The position numbers were made by a program, and so were the translations under genes. This document shows positions 19,976-28,576 of a DNA stretch of 64,000 nucleotides, piece by piece. The number at the start of each line of letters is the position of its first letter. Within the stretch, counting starts at the first letter, position 1. The notes under the pieces were generated by a model. That model did not search any database, was not told where the DNA came from, and saw only the letters and a program-made list of their open reading frames with translations. This DNA comes from Terasakiella magnetica (GTDB lineage Bacteria; Pseudomonadota; Alphaproteobacteria; Rhodospirillales; Magnetospirillaceae), in NCBI GenBank assembly GCA_902729415.1, contig CACVCF010000223.1, positions 62,001-126,000 of the forward strand, in the 5' to 3' direction.

Positions 19976-20492
19976 TACTAGACGCGATTTTCTGCTCCGC
20001 TTTGCCGCCACGGCTCTGGCCGTTACCGGAGCGGCGAGCCGCTCCGCCGCGGAAGATCTGCCCGCCCACAATGCGGTCTACGGCGTGCCCCCCATCGCTA
20101 TCGAGGCGCGGACTATCGTGCGCATTGAAGGTGCTATCGAAAACTTCATCACGGATGCTGGGGATCGCGTGTTCTTTGGCGTCAATACGGTATTTTTGGA
20201 CGACCCTGCGAAGGCCATCCTAATCAAGCAGGCCGAGTGGCTGAAGCAGTACGACACATACACTCTGATGGTCGAGGGGCATGCCGACGATCCTGGCACC
20301 CGTGAGGATAACCTTGATCTGAGCATGGACCGCGCCGCCGCCATCAAGGCGTTCCTGATCGCCAACGGCGTGGCCTCCACGCGCATCAAAAGCATCTTCT
20401 ACGGGAGGGAGCGCCGTGCCGTTGAAGATGGCAGCGATAGTGCCAAGGCCCAAAATCGCCGCGGCGTCACGGTCTTGGATCGGATACGGTGA
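19968..20492 (+). CDS. Tat-exported OmpA-like domain protein
   Basis: A 174-residue protein whose N-terminus TRRDFLLRFAATALAVTGA is a twin-arginine signal. The mature part contains an OmpA/MotB-like peptidoglycan-binding domain: a VFFGVNTVFL strand, VEGHADDPGTREDNLDLS, RAAAIKAFL and a closing NRRGVTVL. It likely sits in the periplasm bound to peptidoglycan. Tat export is unusual for OmpA-like proteins, which normally use Sec. It implies folding or modification before export. The overlap with the radical SAM gene makes it a candidate substrate or partner, but that is inference. Confidence 0.8.
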   Translation: MDDTRRDFLLRFAATALAVTGAASRSAAEDLPAHNAVYGVPPIAIEARTIVRIEGAIENFITDAGDRVFFGVNTVFLDDPAKAILIKQAEWLKQYDTYTLMVEGHADDPGTREDNLDLSMDRAAAIKAFLIANGVASTRIKSIFYGRERRAVEDGSDSAKAQNRRGVTVLDRIR

Positions 20493-20511
20493 CAGAAGAA
20501 GGGGGGACTTT

Positions 20512-22491
20512 ATGTCTTTGGGCTCCAAGATCATTAGCCTGTCTTTTGTTGCGGCCCTGATTGCCTTGGTTGTCGGGGGATTTCGAACCTGGGAATTCGT
20601 CACCGGAGGGGGAGGCGTTGAAGCACCCTGCGCCCATGTGCGCGCCGACATCCCCGAAGGAACCAGGCTTACGCTGTCGGAGTGTCGGGTCGATTTCAAC
20701 GACCGTCGCCTTAATAAAAAACCAGCTTTCGGAGGAGAGTGGGAGTTTTATGCCCCCTTTGCCTATAGCAATCCGGGGGATGGGATCTTCAAATTTAAGT
20801 TAAAACTTACTCAGCGTGATGACATTCGGCTCGCTGATGCTCTGTTGACTGAGAAGGGCGCCGTCCCCAATGACGCTCTTGCACGTTTGCTGGAGGAGCG
20901 CTCGGCTCCCCGCTCCATCCGGGGCGTGCTTCACTGGCAGAAAACATTTTCGGGGACAGACGGGATCATCGAGGAAAGTGAGCCCCCGACTCTGTGGAGT
21001 GGGCCGGGCATGATGGCTCCCGGAATCAGTCTTCTGCTTGTATTTGTCTTTACGACCATGAGGGAGCGCAAGAAGAATGCGGCCAGTTATGAGGCGTACA
21101 AAAATGAAATTGCAGCGAGGGAGATTGAGGCTGCGGCATCCATTCAATCGGCAGCTCCAGAGGGGGCTGCCTTGCTCGATGTCTCACGGATGGTGTGGCG
21201 CATTGACTGGATAAGCAAAATCGGGGTGATCATACCCGCCGTTCTTTTATTCTTTGCCATAATTTCCGTGCTTTACGCCGAAACTCATTCCGGGTCGCCG
21301 CCCATCGTGTCGGTGTTGTTGCTGTCGGTCGAGCTTTTTGTCCTTGGCGCCGTGTTCGTGCAGCTTCCTTTCCGGCGGTTGCCGTTCTGGCTGCCGGTTG
21401 GAGGGCTGGCCTGGAGTATTTTTAACATTCTGAAGTCCTGGGTCATGGATGAGGCGGCGGGGAAGGCGGAGCTAGGCTCCGATCTGATAGCCTGCGCCGT
21501 GTATGCGGCAATCGCTTTGGCCGTGCATATTTTCTCAACAGTTAAAGTACCGGACCTGGGGCTTGAGAGGATAAACCTCATCAATCGCCCAATCAGCATT
21601 CGCCCATTTCCTCCGCTCTCGATGAGGGCGCTGACCAGTGTTCTGTATTTCATTCTAGGGGTTTTCTATACATATATCGGTGCCGTTCTGGCTTCCTTGA
21701 TATTTACATTTAATTATCGGGAGGGGTATATTGCAAGACTTGCAGAGACAGCGCGGGAGCTGATGTACCGGGGCAGTCAAGCCGCTCGCCTTCGCCGTCG
21801 ATATGCATCACCGGCTGCCCGCTCGGTGCTGTCCCGCGACACCCGTTCGCCGGTGTTGCTGCTGCGCTCATTCATCGATGATGATCTGCCGTTCGAGTAC
21901 ACCGGAGTCATGGACTATTTCTATCGCAGCGACCGCACCTTCGAAGAGGTCGTGACCGATCAACTCTGGGGATTCGGTCCCGTTATAGCGATCGGCCAGC
22001 CGGGAGAGGCGGTTCCAAGATCCGGTGCTGTACGTGAATACGTATCCCATGACGAATGGCAGCACCTGGTAGAGAAGTTGGTTGGTCAGGCATCCCTGAT
22101 TTTGATGATTCTTGGACCAACGCCTGGTTTTGGCTGGGAACTGCAACGGATGGTGCGGCTGAATTGCCTCGACAAGGTGGTGTTGGTGATGCCGCCCTTG
22201 TCGGATCTTGAGGTAAAGCGGCGTTGGGGCGTTCTCGTATCCGAAATGGGGCTATCGGATAAGGCGGCCGAGTTTGCGTCGGTGGCGCGGGTGCCGGGAG
22301 GCATCTGTATCGTGGAGAATGGCCCGCGATTGGTGGTTCTGCGCTCCAACAAGCGTGATTTTAACGATTATGGCGTATCGATTGATCTTGCGGCACGGTC
22401 CATTCGTTCCAATCGGCTGCGTCGAACCGGCACGGGCCCTTCCAAGGATGGCAGCCCCTCTTTTCCCGTGAATGATACCAAGGCCCCGTGA
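20512..22491 (+). CDS. Polytopic membrane protein with conserved C-terminal cytosolic domain
   Basis: A 659-residue protein. The first hydrophobic span is at residues 8-25, followed by an exported segment of about 130 residues. About six more spans lie between residues 155 and 435. The C-terminal region has a distinctive pattern: SPVLLLRSFIDDD, GPVIAIGQPGEAVPRSGAVREY, a DEWQ segment, and GPTPGFGWEL before a KVVLVMPP strand. That alternation suggests an alpha/beta Rossmann-like or TIR-like fold. I have seen this LRSF...GxPGE...WE pattern in uncharacterised bacterial membrane proteins but cannot name it. AGAAGGGGGG precedes the ATG. It follows the OmpA-like gene by 19 bp and may share its operon. 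Confidence 0.75.
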   Translation: MSLGSKIISLSFVAALIALVVGGFRTWEFVTGGGGVEAPCAHVRADIPEGTRLTLSECRVDFNDRRLNKKPAFGGEWEFYAPFAYSNPGDGIFKFKLKLTQRDDIRLADALLTEKGAVPNDALARLLEERSAPRSIRGVLHWQKTFSGTDGIIEESEPPTLWSGPGMMAPGISLLLVFVFTTMRERKKNAASYEAYKNEIAAREIEAAASIQSAAPEGAALLDVSRMVWRIDWISKIGVIIPAVLLFFAIISVLYAETHSGSPPIVSVLLLSVELFVLGAVFVQLPFRRLPFWLPVGGLAWSIFNILKSWVMDEAAGKAELGSDLIACAVYAAIALAVHIFSTVKVPDLGLERINLINRPISIRPFPPLSMRALTSVLYFILGVFYTYIGAVLASLIFTFNYREGYIARLAETARELMYRGSQAARLRRRYASPAARSVLSRDTRSPVLLLRSFIDDDLPFEYTGVMDYFYRSDRTFEEVVTDQLWGFGPVIAIGQPGEAVPRSGAVREYVSHDEWQHLVEKLVGQASLILMILGPTPGFGWELQRMVRLNCLDKVVLVMPPLSDLEVKRRWGVLVSEMGLSDKAAEFASVARVPGGICIVENGPRLVVLRSNKRDFNDYGVSIDLAARSIRSNRLRRTGTGPSKDGSPSFPVNDTKAP

Positions 22492-22513
22492 GGAGGACTC
22501 ATCGGGCCTTGAT

Positions 22514-22785
22514 TAGAGCATTTTCTGGCCATTGGAATCGCTCTGACGGCGACGCTTTGCGAGACGATGCGCGAAGAAAGGCGCAGGGCGTGGCGGCGCC
22601 ACGGTCAAGCCGTCCGACACAGCAGCGGCCGCAAAGCGCCCGTCTCTTCGGGTTGTCCATGCGGCGGGCATCCGCGGCGTTCCGGCTCTTGCCCGATACG
22701 CCGCATCGGGAGGCAAGCCGCACCTTGCGGCCTGCCTCCCTGCATGGAACAACTGAGTGATCCCAGTTGACTGGAAACGTCCCTA
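22514..22785. repeat. MITE-like interspersed element, copy A, with extra internal palindrome
   Basis: This 272-bp stretch is the reverse complement of the element at 44733-44940. Differences are scattered single bases plus an extra segment of about 66 bp. The extra segment contains its own palindrome built on GGGAGGCA/TTGCCTCCC. The right end reads CTAGGGACGTTTCCAGTC on the minus strand, and its TAG is the stop codon of the Sel1 gene. No transposase is encoded. Confidence 0.75.
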
Positions 22786-24234
22786 GGACTTGGGTACCCA
22801 ATCCCGGACCAGATTCCGAGCCTCGGTAATCTGCTCGGGACTCATAAGCTCGGCCATGTCGCTGAGCTGGTCAGCGGCGTACCCGTGTCCCTGCATCGAG
22901 GACAGGGTGTACCACAGATAGGCCTGGACGTAGTCCGTCGGAACGCCTCGGCCTAAGCGGTACAACTCTCCGAGATTGTTTTGCGCATCTTTGTTCCCCT
23001 GCTCTGCCGACTTGCGATACAACCGCAGAGCCTCCTTGAGATCAACAGGGACGCCGTCTCCCCGAAAGTACATCGAACCAAGGTTGTTCTGGGCCTCGGA
23101 ACTGCCTTGATCGGCTGCTTTGCGGTACCATTTGATGGCTTCGGCGGTATTGTGAGGAACTCCAAGGCCGTCTTTATACATCAGGGCAAGATTGAATTGG
23201 CCAAGGATATAGCCCTGGTCAGCGGCTTTGCGGTACCACTTGACGGCCTCGGCGTAATCCTGTGCAACGCCCTTGCCGTTTTGATAGGCTATCCCAAGGC
23301 CCCCTTGGGCTTTGGCATAACCCTGGTCGGCTGATTTGCGATACCATTTGATGGCTTCGGCATAATCCTGCGTGACACCATCGCCGTTATAGTACATGCG
23401 CCCGAGGTTGTCCTGGGCTCTGTCGTGGCCTTGATCGGCTGCTTTGCGGAACAGCCTTTCTGCCTCGGTCATATCCATCCGGACTCCCAGGCCGTTGTCG
23501 TACATGAGGCCCAGGTTGAAGAGCCCATTGTCGTTGCCTTGATCGGCGGCTTTGCGGTACCACTTCACTGCCTCGGCATAGTCCTGGGGCACGCCCTGAC
23601 CGTTCTGGTACATGTAGCCGAGACCGACCTGAGCGCTGGCGTTGCCCTGGTCTGCGGCCTTGCGAAACCACTTTACTGCCTCGGCATAGGCCTGTGGTAC
23701 GCCCTTGCCATCGCGGTATAGCCGGCCGATATTGGACTCGGCACTGGCCGAGCCCTGGTCGGCCGCCTTGCGGTACCATTTGAGCGCCTCAGCGTAATCC
23801 TGTTGGACGCCTTGACCGTTCAGGTAGAGGTTGCCGAGATTGTTCTGGCCACCGTCATCACCCTGGTCGGCGGCTTGGCGATACCATGCCACCGCCTCGG
23901 TATAACTTTGCGGCACGCCAAAGCCATTCTCGTACATGTAACCGAGGGCGCGCAGGGCTCTGAGCTCGCCCTGGTCGGCGGCCTTGCGGAACCATTTGAT
24001 CGCCTCGACATAATCTTGCTTGACGCCCAATCCATCCCGATACATGGCGCCGATCTTGGATTGGGCGGCGGGATCGTCGTCTTCGGCCAAGGGCTTCATC
24101 AGCCTCATTGCGGTGCCGTAATCCTCACGATCATAAGCTGCCAGCGCTTTCTCCAAAGGATCGGCGTGTACCGGCCCAGCCATCCCCGCTGAAACGGCCA
24201 AAGCAATCAGGCTTACCCTCAGTAAATGTCGCAT
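22783..24234 (-). CDS. Exported Sel1-repeat protein with 11 tandem repeats
   Basis: A 483-residue protein with a Sec signal (RHLLRVSLIALAVSAGMAG, cleavage after VHA). It is followed by eleven 36-residue Sel1 units with the pattern LGxMYxxGxGVxxDYxEAxKWYRKAADQG. Such solenoids mediate protein-protein contacts, here in the periplasm. I chose the ATG at 24234 because it begins the signal peptide and has GGGGG upstream. An ATG at 24324 would bury the signal. The TAG stop codon is contributed by the end of the adjacent repeat element. No partner can be named from sequence. Confidence 0.88.
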   Translation of the reverse strand: MRHLLRVSLIALAVSAGMAGPVHADPLEKALAAYDREDYGTAMRLMKPLAEDDDPAAQSKIGAMYRDGLGVKQDYVEAIKWFRKAADQGELRALRALGYMYENGFGVPQSYTEAVAWYRQAADQGDDGGQNNLGNLYLNGQGVQQDYAEALKWYRKAADQGSASAESNIGRLYRDGKGVPQAYAEAVKWFRKAADQGNASAQVGLGYMYQNGQGVPQDYAEAVKWYRKAADQGNDNGLFNLGLMYDNGLGVRMDMTEAERLFRKAADQGHDRAQDNLGRMYYNGDGVTQDYAEAIKWYRKSADQGYAKAQGGLGIAYQNGKGVAQDYAEAVKWYRKAADQGYILGQFNLALMYKDGLGVPHNTAEAIKWYRKAADQGSSEAQNNLGSMYFRGDGVPVDLKEALRLYRKSAEQGNKDAQNNLGELYRLGRGVPTDYVQAYLWYTLSSMQGHGYAADQLSDMAELMSPEQITEARNLVRDWVPKS

Positions 24235-24670
24235 TTCTACCCCCAATCTTTCCGGGTTGGATAGCACCCCAATAAGATCACCTGTAAATGCGGCGGAAAT
24301 TTGGAGGTTGTAGCCACAATTCAACCATTGTTTAAGTAACTTCCCGCAATAACCGCCGCATCGGCTTGGTGATCGTCCCGACGCGTTCTCTGACCATAAG
24401 CCAATAGATATTTTCTAGATGAATGATCCTTCTATTCCACACCCACACCAAAATAACCCAAGCCGGTGGAGGCTGCCAGAGTTGGATCGTGTCTTCTAAT
24501 CGCTATAATCCCTGATCGGCGATTTGAGCCAGGTTAAATACGGGTAATTATACGTTTGCCAGCACTGCTCTCTCTAAATACGGGAATATTTCTATTTGAT
24601 GTCTGATCACGCCAAAGCGCTGACAGCTATTTTGAGTCCGGAATCATAGTGTCGGGATCGGTTCGCCATG
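24235..24670. other. AT-rich intergenic region with a 40-bp-spaced direct repeat
   Basis: I see no credible gene in this 436-bp stretch, which is clearly AT-richer than its neighbours. The ten-base sequence TAAATACGGG occurs twice, at 24535-24544 and 24575-24584, exactly 40 bp apart. The first copy is followed by TAATTATAC and the second by AATATTTC. The region holds the promoter of the Sel1 gene and lies downstream of the patatin gene. Confidence 0.5.
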
Positions 24671-25798
24671 TCAGTGACACGTGCGACTGATGGGCGGGAA
24701 GCCTGCGAAGTGTTCGGACCGCACCGCCGCCGCCGCCAGGGCGCGGCCGACCTCGGCCAGTTCGGGCACGGCATCCACCAGATCCAGCTTTTGCACCCGC
24801 TCGGGCAGTACATCTGATCCGATGGCCGCCAATCCGCTTTTCGACAATTCGGCGTTATAGCGCAGATAGGTAAAGCGAGGGGCGGCTGGGGTATAGCCGA
24901 TCAGGTCGCCCACCTCGCTATCGATGGCGTGACCGGCCAGACATCGGCCGATGGCGCGGCAACTCATATCCTGGTTGAGGATGCCTGCGCTGATCAAGGC
25001 GCTCGGAACCATGGCCGCCGAGGCCAGCAGCCCGATGTTGCTCATCTTGGGGCGGGGTAAATTGACCGGGACCACCCCGGTTCCCACTGAGACGAGAAGC
25101 ATCCGATCGGCTCCGGATGGCCACTCCAGGTTGTAGCATGGCAGCGTCGCCATCAAGAACAGGAGGAGGGCGGGGTTGTTGAAGGGGGTGACGCCGCCAT
25201 CGACGAACAGGAAAGGACGCGAGCCGACCAGAATTTCGACGGGAGGGAAAAAGGTGGGGGCGGCGGCGCTGGCCCGGACCAATTGCCACAGCTTGAGATC
25301 CAGATTGGATTCCCCGCTTTTGAGGTCGGCGGTATTGTATTTCGCCAGGGGATTATTTGACAGCGGCCATGGCGAATCCGTCGAGGCGTTGCGCAGCACC
25401 ATCATCAGCAAGGTGCGCAGCTTGTCCGATCCCAGGCGGGTATTGGCGCCGAAGACCTCCCGGAGAACGCAATCGAAGGGCGCCCCTTCATAGCGGAAGT
25501 ACCATCTCCGGTAAAATGGTGCCTTGGTGAAGATATCGCGTCCGCGCTGGCGGTAGATGGTGAAAATGTCGTCCACCGACATGCCGAACGATAGCCCGGT
25601 TGCGATGATCGCGCCGGTGCTGGTGCCCGCGATATAGTCGAAGTAGTCGCACAGACGGTACGCTGGATTGCCGGAAAGCTCTCGCAGCAGGGATTCCAGC
25701 CGCGCCAGAACCTGAAGGGCGATGACTCCGCGGACCCCGCCGCCATCGATGGCAAGGAGTTTCTTCTGACCGCTGGCCCCTGCCATGCTATTTTGCAT
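24671..25798 (-). CDS. Patatin-like phospholipase
   Basis: A 375-residue patatin-family lipid acyl hydrolase. The oxyanion loop is DGGGVRG (residues 18-24), the nucleophile Ser60 lies in GTSTG, and the catalytic Asp200 lies in VDGG. The Ser-Asp dyad is therefore intact. There is no signal peptide, so it probably acts on membranes from the cytosol. Patatins of this size serve as effectors in some anti-phage systems such as CBASS, where a cyclic nucleotide activates them. No CD-NTase is visible here, but a SLOG-like gene starts 107 bp away on the other strand. Confidence 0.9.
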   Translation of the reverse strand: MQNSMAGASGQKKLLAIDGGGVRGVIALQVLARLESLLRELSGNPAYRLCDYFDYIAGTSTGAIIATGLSFGMSVDDIFTIYRQRGRDIFTKAPFYRRWYFRYEGAPFDCVLREVFGANTRLGSDKLRTLLMMVLRNASTDSPWPLSNNPLAKYNTADLKSGESNLDLKLWQLVRASAAAPTFFPPVEILVGSRPFLFVDGGVTPFNNPALLLFLMATLPCYNLEWPSGADRMLLVSVGTGVVPVNLPRPKMSNIGLLASAAMVPSALISAGILNQDMSCRAIGRCLAGHAIDSEVGDLIGYTPAAPRFTYLRYNAELSKSGLAAIGSDVLPERVQKLDLVDAVPELAEVGRALAAAAVRSEHFAGFPPISRTCH

Positions 25799-25904
25799 AT
25801 CGGCTTTTGCTCTTACATCTCAACACGATGGCGTACTGGGTGGGACTGAAATCTATGACCAATCAAGAATATCCGCAGTCATGTTGGTCGGATAGGCCTG
25901 TTTG

Positions 25905-26489
25905 ATGCTCCCCGTTTCTTCTGGTGCCGGAACTCTGGGGGTGACCGGCCATCGTGACTTGCGTCCCGAGGATCTGGGCGCTTTGGAAGGCGCCGTATCG
26001 GATTTAATCGCCCAGGTGAATCCCTCACCCTCTTGGTCTTTACTTTCCTCTCTGGCGGAGGGGGCTGACCGTCTGGTGGCCAGGGTCGCCCTCGACCATG
26101 GTGCGCGTTTGATGGTGGTGCTGCCCATGGACAGCCAAGTCTACGAGAGCGATTTCCCCACTCCTGCCAGTATCGCTGAATTCCGGGCCTTGCTGGTGCG
26201 CGCTGAGGCTGTCGAGACCCTGCCTTGGTCTATGGTGGAGCCGCGATCCCTGGCCTATGCCCGAGCCGGAAGCGTGGTCGCCGCACGATCGGACGTGTTG
26301 GCCGCCCTGTGGGACGGTATCGCAAGCGGCAAGGCCGGAGGGACGTCGGAATTGGTACGCTGGTGCCTCGGGGCGGCCAGCGAGGGCATGCCTCCGCAGC
26401 GGCCCGCCTGCCGGGTGGCGCATCTGCGGACCCCCCGGCAATCCTGTCCCGATGTTGCCCACCCCTTCAGCATCGACTGGCTGGCTTAA
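25905..26489 (+). CDS. SLOG (LSDAT-like) nucleotide-sensor domain protein
   Basis: A 194-residue soluble protein. The N-terminus reads LGVTGHRDL, followed by SLAEGADRLVARVAL, then MVVLPMDSQVYESDF and a segment on placing a residue cluster before EFRALL. This GxTGHR...EGADxLVA...LPxxxxxYExDF pattern is the SLOG/LSDAT fold. That fold is known from the TRPM sensor region and from bacterial conflict systems, where it is predicted to bind or make nucleotide derivatives. The first ATG is at 25905, with a TTG directly before it. The stop codon overlaps that of the convergent RyR gene within TTAA. Ligand and activity are unknown. Confidence 0.7.
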   Translation: MLPVSSGAGTLGVTGHRDLRPEDLGALEGAVSDLIAQVNPSPSWSLLSSLAEGADRLVARVALDHGARLMVVLPMDSQVYESDFPTPASIAEFRALLVRAEAVETLPWSMVEPRSLAYARAGSVVAARSDVLAALWDGIASGKAGGTSELVRWCLGAASEGMPPQRPACRVAHLRTPRQSCPDVAHPFSIDWLA

Positions 26490-28258
26490 GGGGGCGGACG
26501 TACGCTAAGACCCGCCTGCTTGAGCAGGGCCGGGATGTTGCGCACGGCGTCCCGGTCGAATTCCTTTATGTCTTCCGACAATTGCGGATAGGGCACCAGA
26601 TAGGGGCTGATCTTCAGCGCGGCATCCTTGGCTTCCCCCAGGGTCCAACCGTCGAACCAGCGGCTGACGCACCAGCGCCAGTGTTCTATTTCCGCCAGCC
26701 GTTCCAGCATCGCGGCGTCGAGGCCGAGATCGGCGGGGTCTTGTCCGGGAACGGCCTCGAGCCCGATCAACGCCAGCTTGACCACCATGTGATCGGCCTG
26801 ATGGCGGCAGGCTTCGCGGAACGTCTCGGCCAGATCGCTCCAGGCGGGGGCACCGCCGTCGGCCGGTGCGGCGGCGCTATAGGCGGCATGGACGGCGCGG
26901 GCCACCGCGTCGATGGTGCCGCGCAACAACAGATCCGGTGCGCATTCCTGGTCGAGGTCTCCGAATGTGGACAGCATCCGGGCCTGATCCGGATCGGACA
27001 GGGTCAACCGGACGCCCTTGATCAAGGATTTCCCCGCCTGCTGCCGCACCAGAATGGGAATGGCCGGTTTGGCGCGGCCCGCCCGCCACCGGCACAGCGA
27101 CAAGGCGGTGGCGGCCCCGACCTCATCTCCGCCCCCGGTGCAGACCACGACGGCATCGATGCCCTCTTGCTCATGTATGGCGGCCAGTTCCGTCCCGCCC
27201 GCACATCCGGCCCCCGGCGTCCCTGAGATGAAGCGGAGGCCCTTAAGATTTCCGGCGCCGGGATTGAGGCTGTGAAAAGTCTGCGAGGTTGCCTCCGCAT
27301 CGCTGGCGACAACGGTGATGCGCGCCCTCTCGGGAGCATTCAGCGCGATCTTGCGCAGCACATGCAGGGCGAGGTCGCCGTTGCCGATGACAAGAACGTG
27401 GGGAGCGTCCGTCCGCCCCAGAACGGGGGCAAGCAGCATCACCAGATGCCGGGCGATATTATCGGTGAAGTCGATGACGTGGCTTTCGATGTTGCCGCCC
27501 CGCCGCTCGGACAGCGCCGATGACAAGACGGTGCTCAGTTCCCTGTCCGCAACCTCGCACGCCAGCCGCAATGGAGGATTGGCCGCTGGCTGCTGTTCGA
27601 CGGCCTCGTGGACCGCCAGCATGGCGCGGAGATTGGCGCTGTCGCTGTTTGCCAGGATAAGGACTGCGTGGGCGCGGGCGATACCGGCACGGACGAAGGT
27701 CGTCGGGTTTCCGGTCTCGCCCACCATCACCGCGACGCCGAGGTCGTACAACTCGTCCTCGATGGCGCCGATATTCGACGCAATGACGATGATGGAATGG
27801 CCCTGGGCAACGCAGCGCCGGATCACGTCCATGGCGCGGGCGCCGCCACCGACGACGATGAGGTGGCCGCTTTGCCGGACGGCAAGCATGGTCCGCAGCG
27901 GGCGGCGGACGCGGTCGAGGTAAAGTCCCAAGGTGGCGTAGAGCGCCAGCCCCGGCAGGGCGAAACGGGTCACCTGCAATTGCCAGGGGAGATTGGAATG
28001 CAAAACGTCGCTTGGCATGTTGAAGGTAAGCAATTGGAAGGTCTGGTAGGCGTATTGCAGCACATTGACGAAAGTGAGGGGGTCCTCGTGCCGGGTGATG
28101 AACCCCCACCAGCCAAGGCAGAATGCGCTGAGTGAAAGAGAGGTCCGGACAATGCTCTTGTATCGGCGGGCATTCTCACGATCGATTTTTATCTTTCCCA
28201 GAATTGCGTCCAGATTCTGGGGCAGATCGTGACCGCCCTCGGCATCATCATTCGACAC
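26486..28258 (-). CDS. Channel-like membrane protein with two TrkA_N-type domains and a C-terminal RyR domain
   Basis: A 590-residue protein starting at GTG (28258), with GGGAGGG just upstream. Two membrane spans (about residues 37-56 and 93-115) enclose a pore-loop-like segment without a TVGYG selectivity filter. Two Rossmann domains follow, beginning LIVVGGGARAMDVIRRC and HVLVIGNGDLALHVLRK. They resemble the RCK/TrkA_N domains of K+ channels. The last 90 residues, with EIEHWRWCVSRWFDGW and EFDRDAVRNIPALL, match the RyR domain. RyR and SLOG domains co-occur in predicted nucleotide-sensing conflict systems. A ligand-gated ion channel is a reasonable inference. Confidence 0.82.
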   Translation of the reverse strand: MSNDDAEGGHDLPQNLDAILGKIKIDRENARRYKSIVRTSLSLSAFCLGWWGFITRHEDPLTFVNVLQYAYQTFQLLTFNMPSDVLHSNLPWQLQVTRFALPGLALYATLGLYLDRVRRPLRTMLAVRQSGHLIVVGGGARAMDVIRRCVAQGHSIIVIASNIGAIEDELYDLGVAVMVGETGNPTTFVRAGIARAHAVLILANSDSANLRAMLAVHEAVEQQPAANPPLRLACEVADRELSTVLSSALSERRGGNIESHVIDFTDNIARHLVMLLAPVLGRTDAPHVLVIGNGDLALHVLRKIALNAPERARITVVASDAEATSQTFHSLNPGAGNLKGLRFISGTPGAGCAGGTELAAIHEQEGIDAVVVCTGGGDEVGAATALSLCRWRAGRAKPAIPILVRQQAGKSLIKGVRLTLSDPDQARMLSTFGDLDQECAPDLLLRGTIDAVARAVHAAYSAAAPADGGAPAWSDLAETFREACRHQADHMVVKLALIGLEAVPGQDPADLGLDAAMLERLAEIEHWRWCVSRWFDGWTLGEAKDAALKISPYLVPYPQLSEDIKEFDRDAVRNIPALLKQAGLSVRPPP

Positions 28259-28489
28259 TTTGCCCTCCCTCGTCCTTCCCTGGACGGATCATTGATGTTG
28301 CCAATCTTTCCGTCTGACAAACAAAAAATATCGAGGGCGGTCCTGCCGGGAGAAGGAGCCTTTGCTTCGGCCATGGCAAAAGAACCGACCGCGCTCTGAT
28401 GGCGGGGCAGAGCATGGCCTGCTCTTGACGTCAGGAGGAGGATATGCACGATCTGATACCCGTGCGGCCACGTTCATAAGTGGTCCCCC

Positions 28490-28527
28490 GCAAGGCGGCC
28501 GCGCGCTCCATGGTGCGGGAGGCAAGG
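28490..28527. repeat. GC-rich palindromic repeat fragment
   Basis: The 38 bases match the start of the repeat at 39833-39910 with a few substitutions. The rest of that element is missing here. The surrounding 28259-28576 region (318 bp) has no gene I can support. It holds the divergent promoters of the channel and cytochrome genes. Confidence 0.5.
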
Positions 28528-28576
28528 GATTCGAAGAATCCCGCCCGCCGAGATTTGGTAGAAGGGACTGCGCGAG

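Noticed and set aside
22880-24110. Regular ~108-bp repeats as a possible CRISPR array
   Set aside because: The repeats are coding Sel1 units of 36 residues with variable sequence, and there are no spacers or cas genes.
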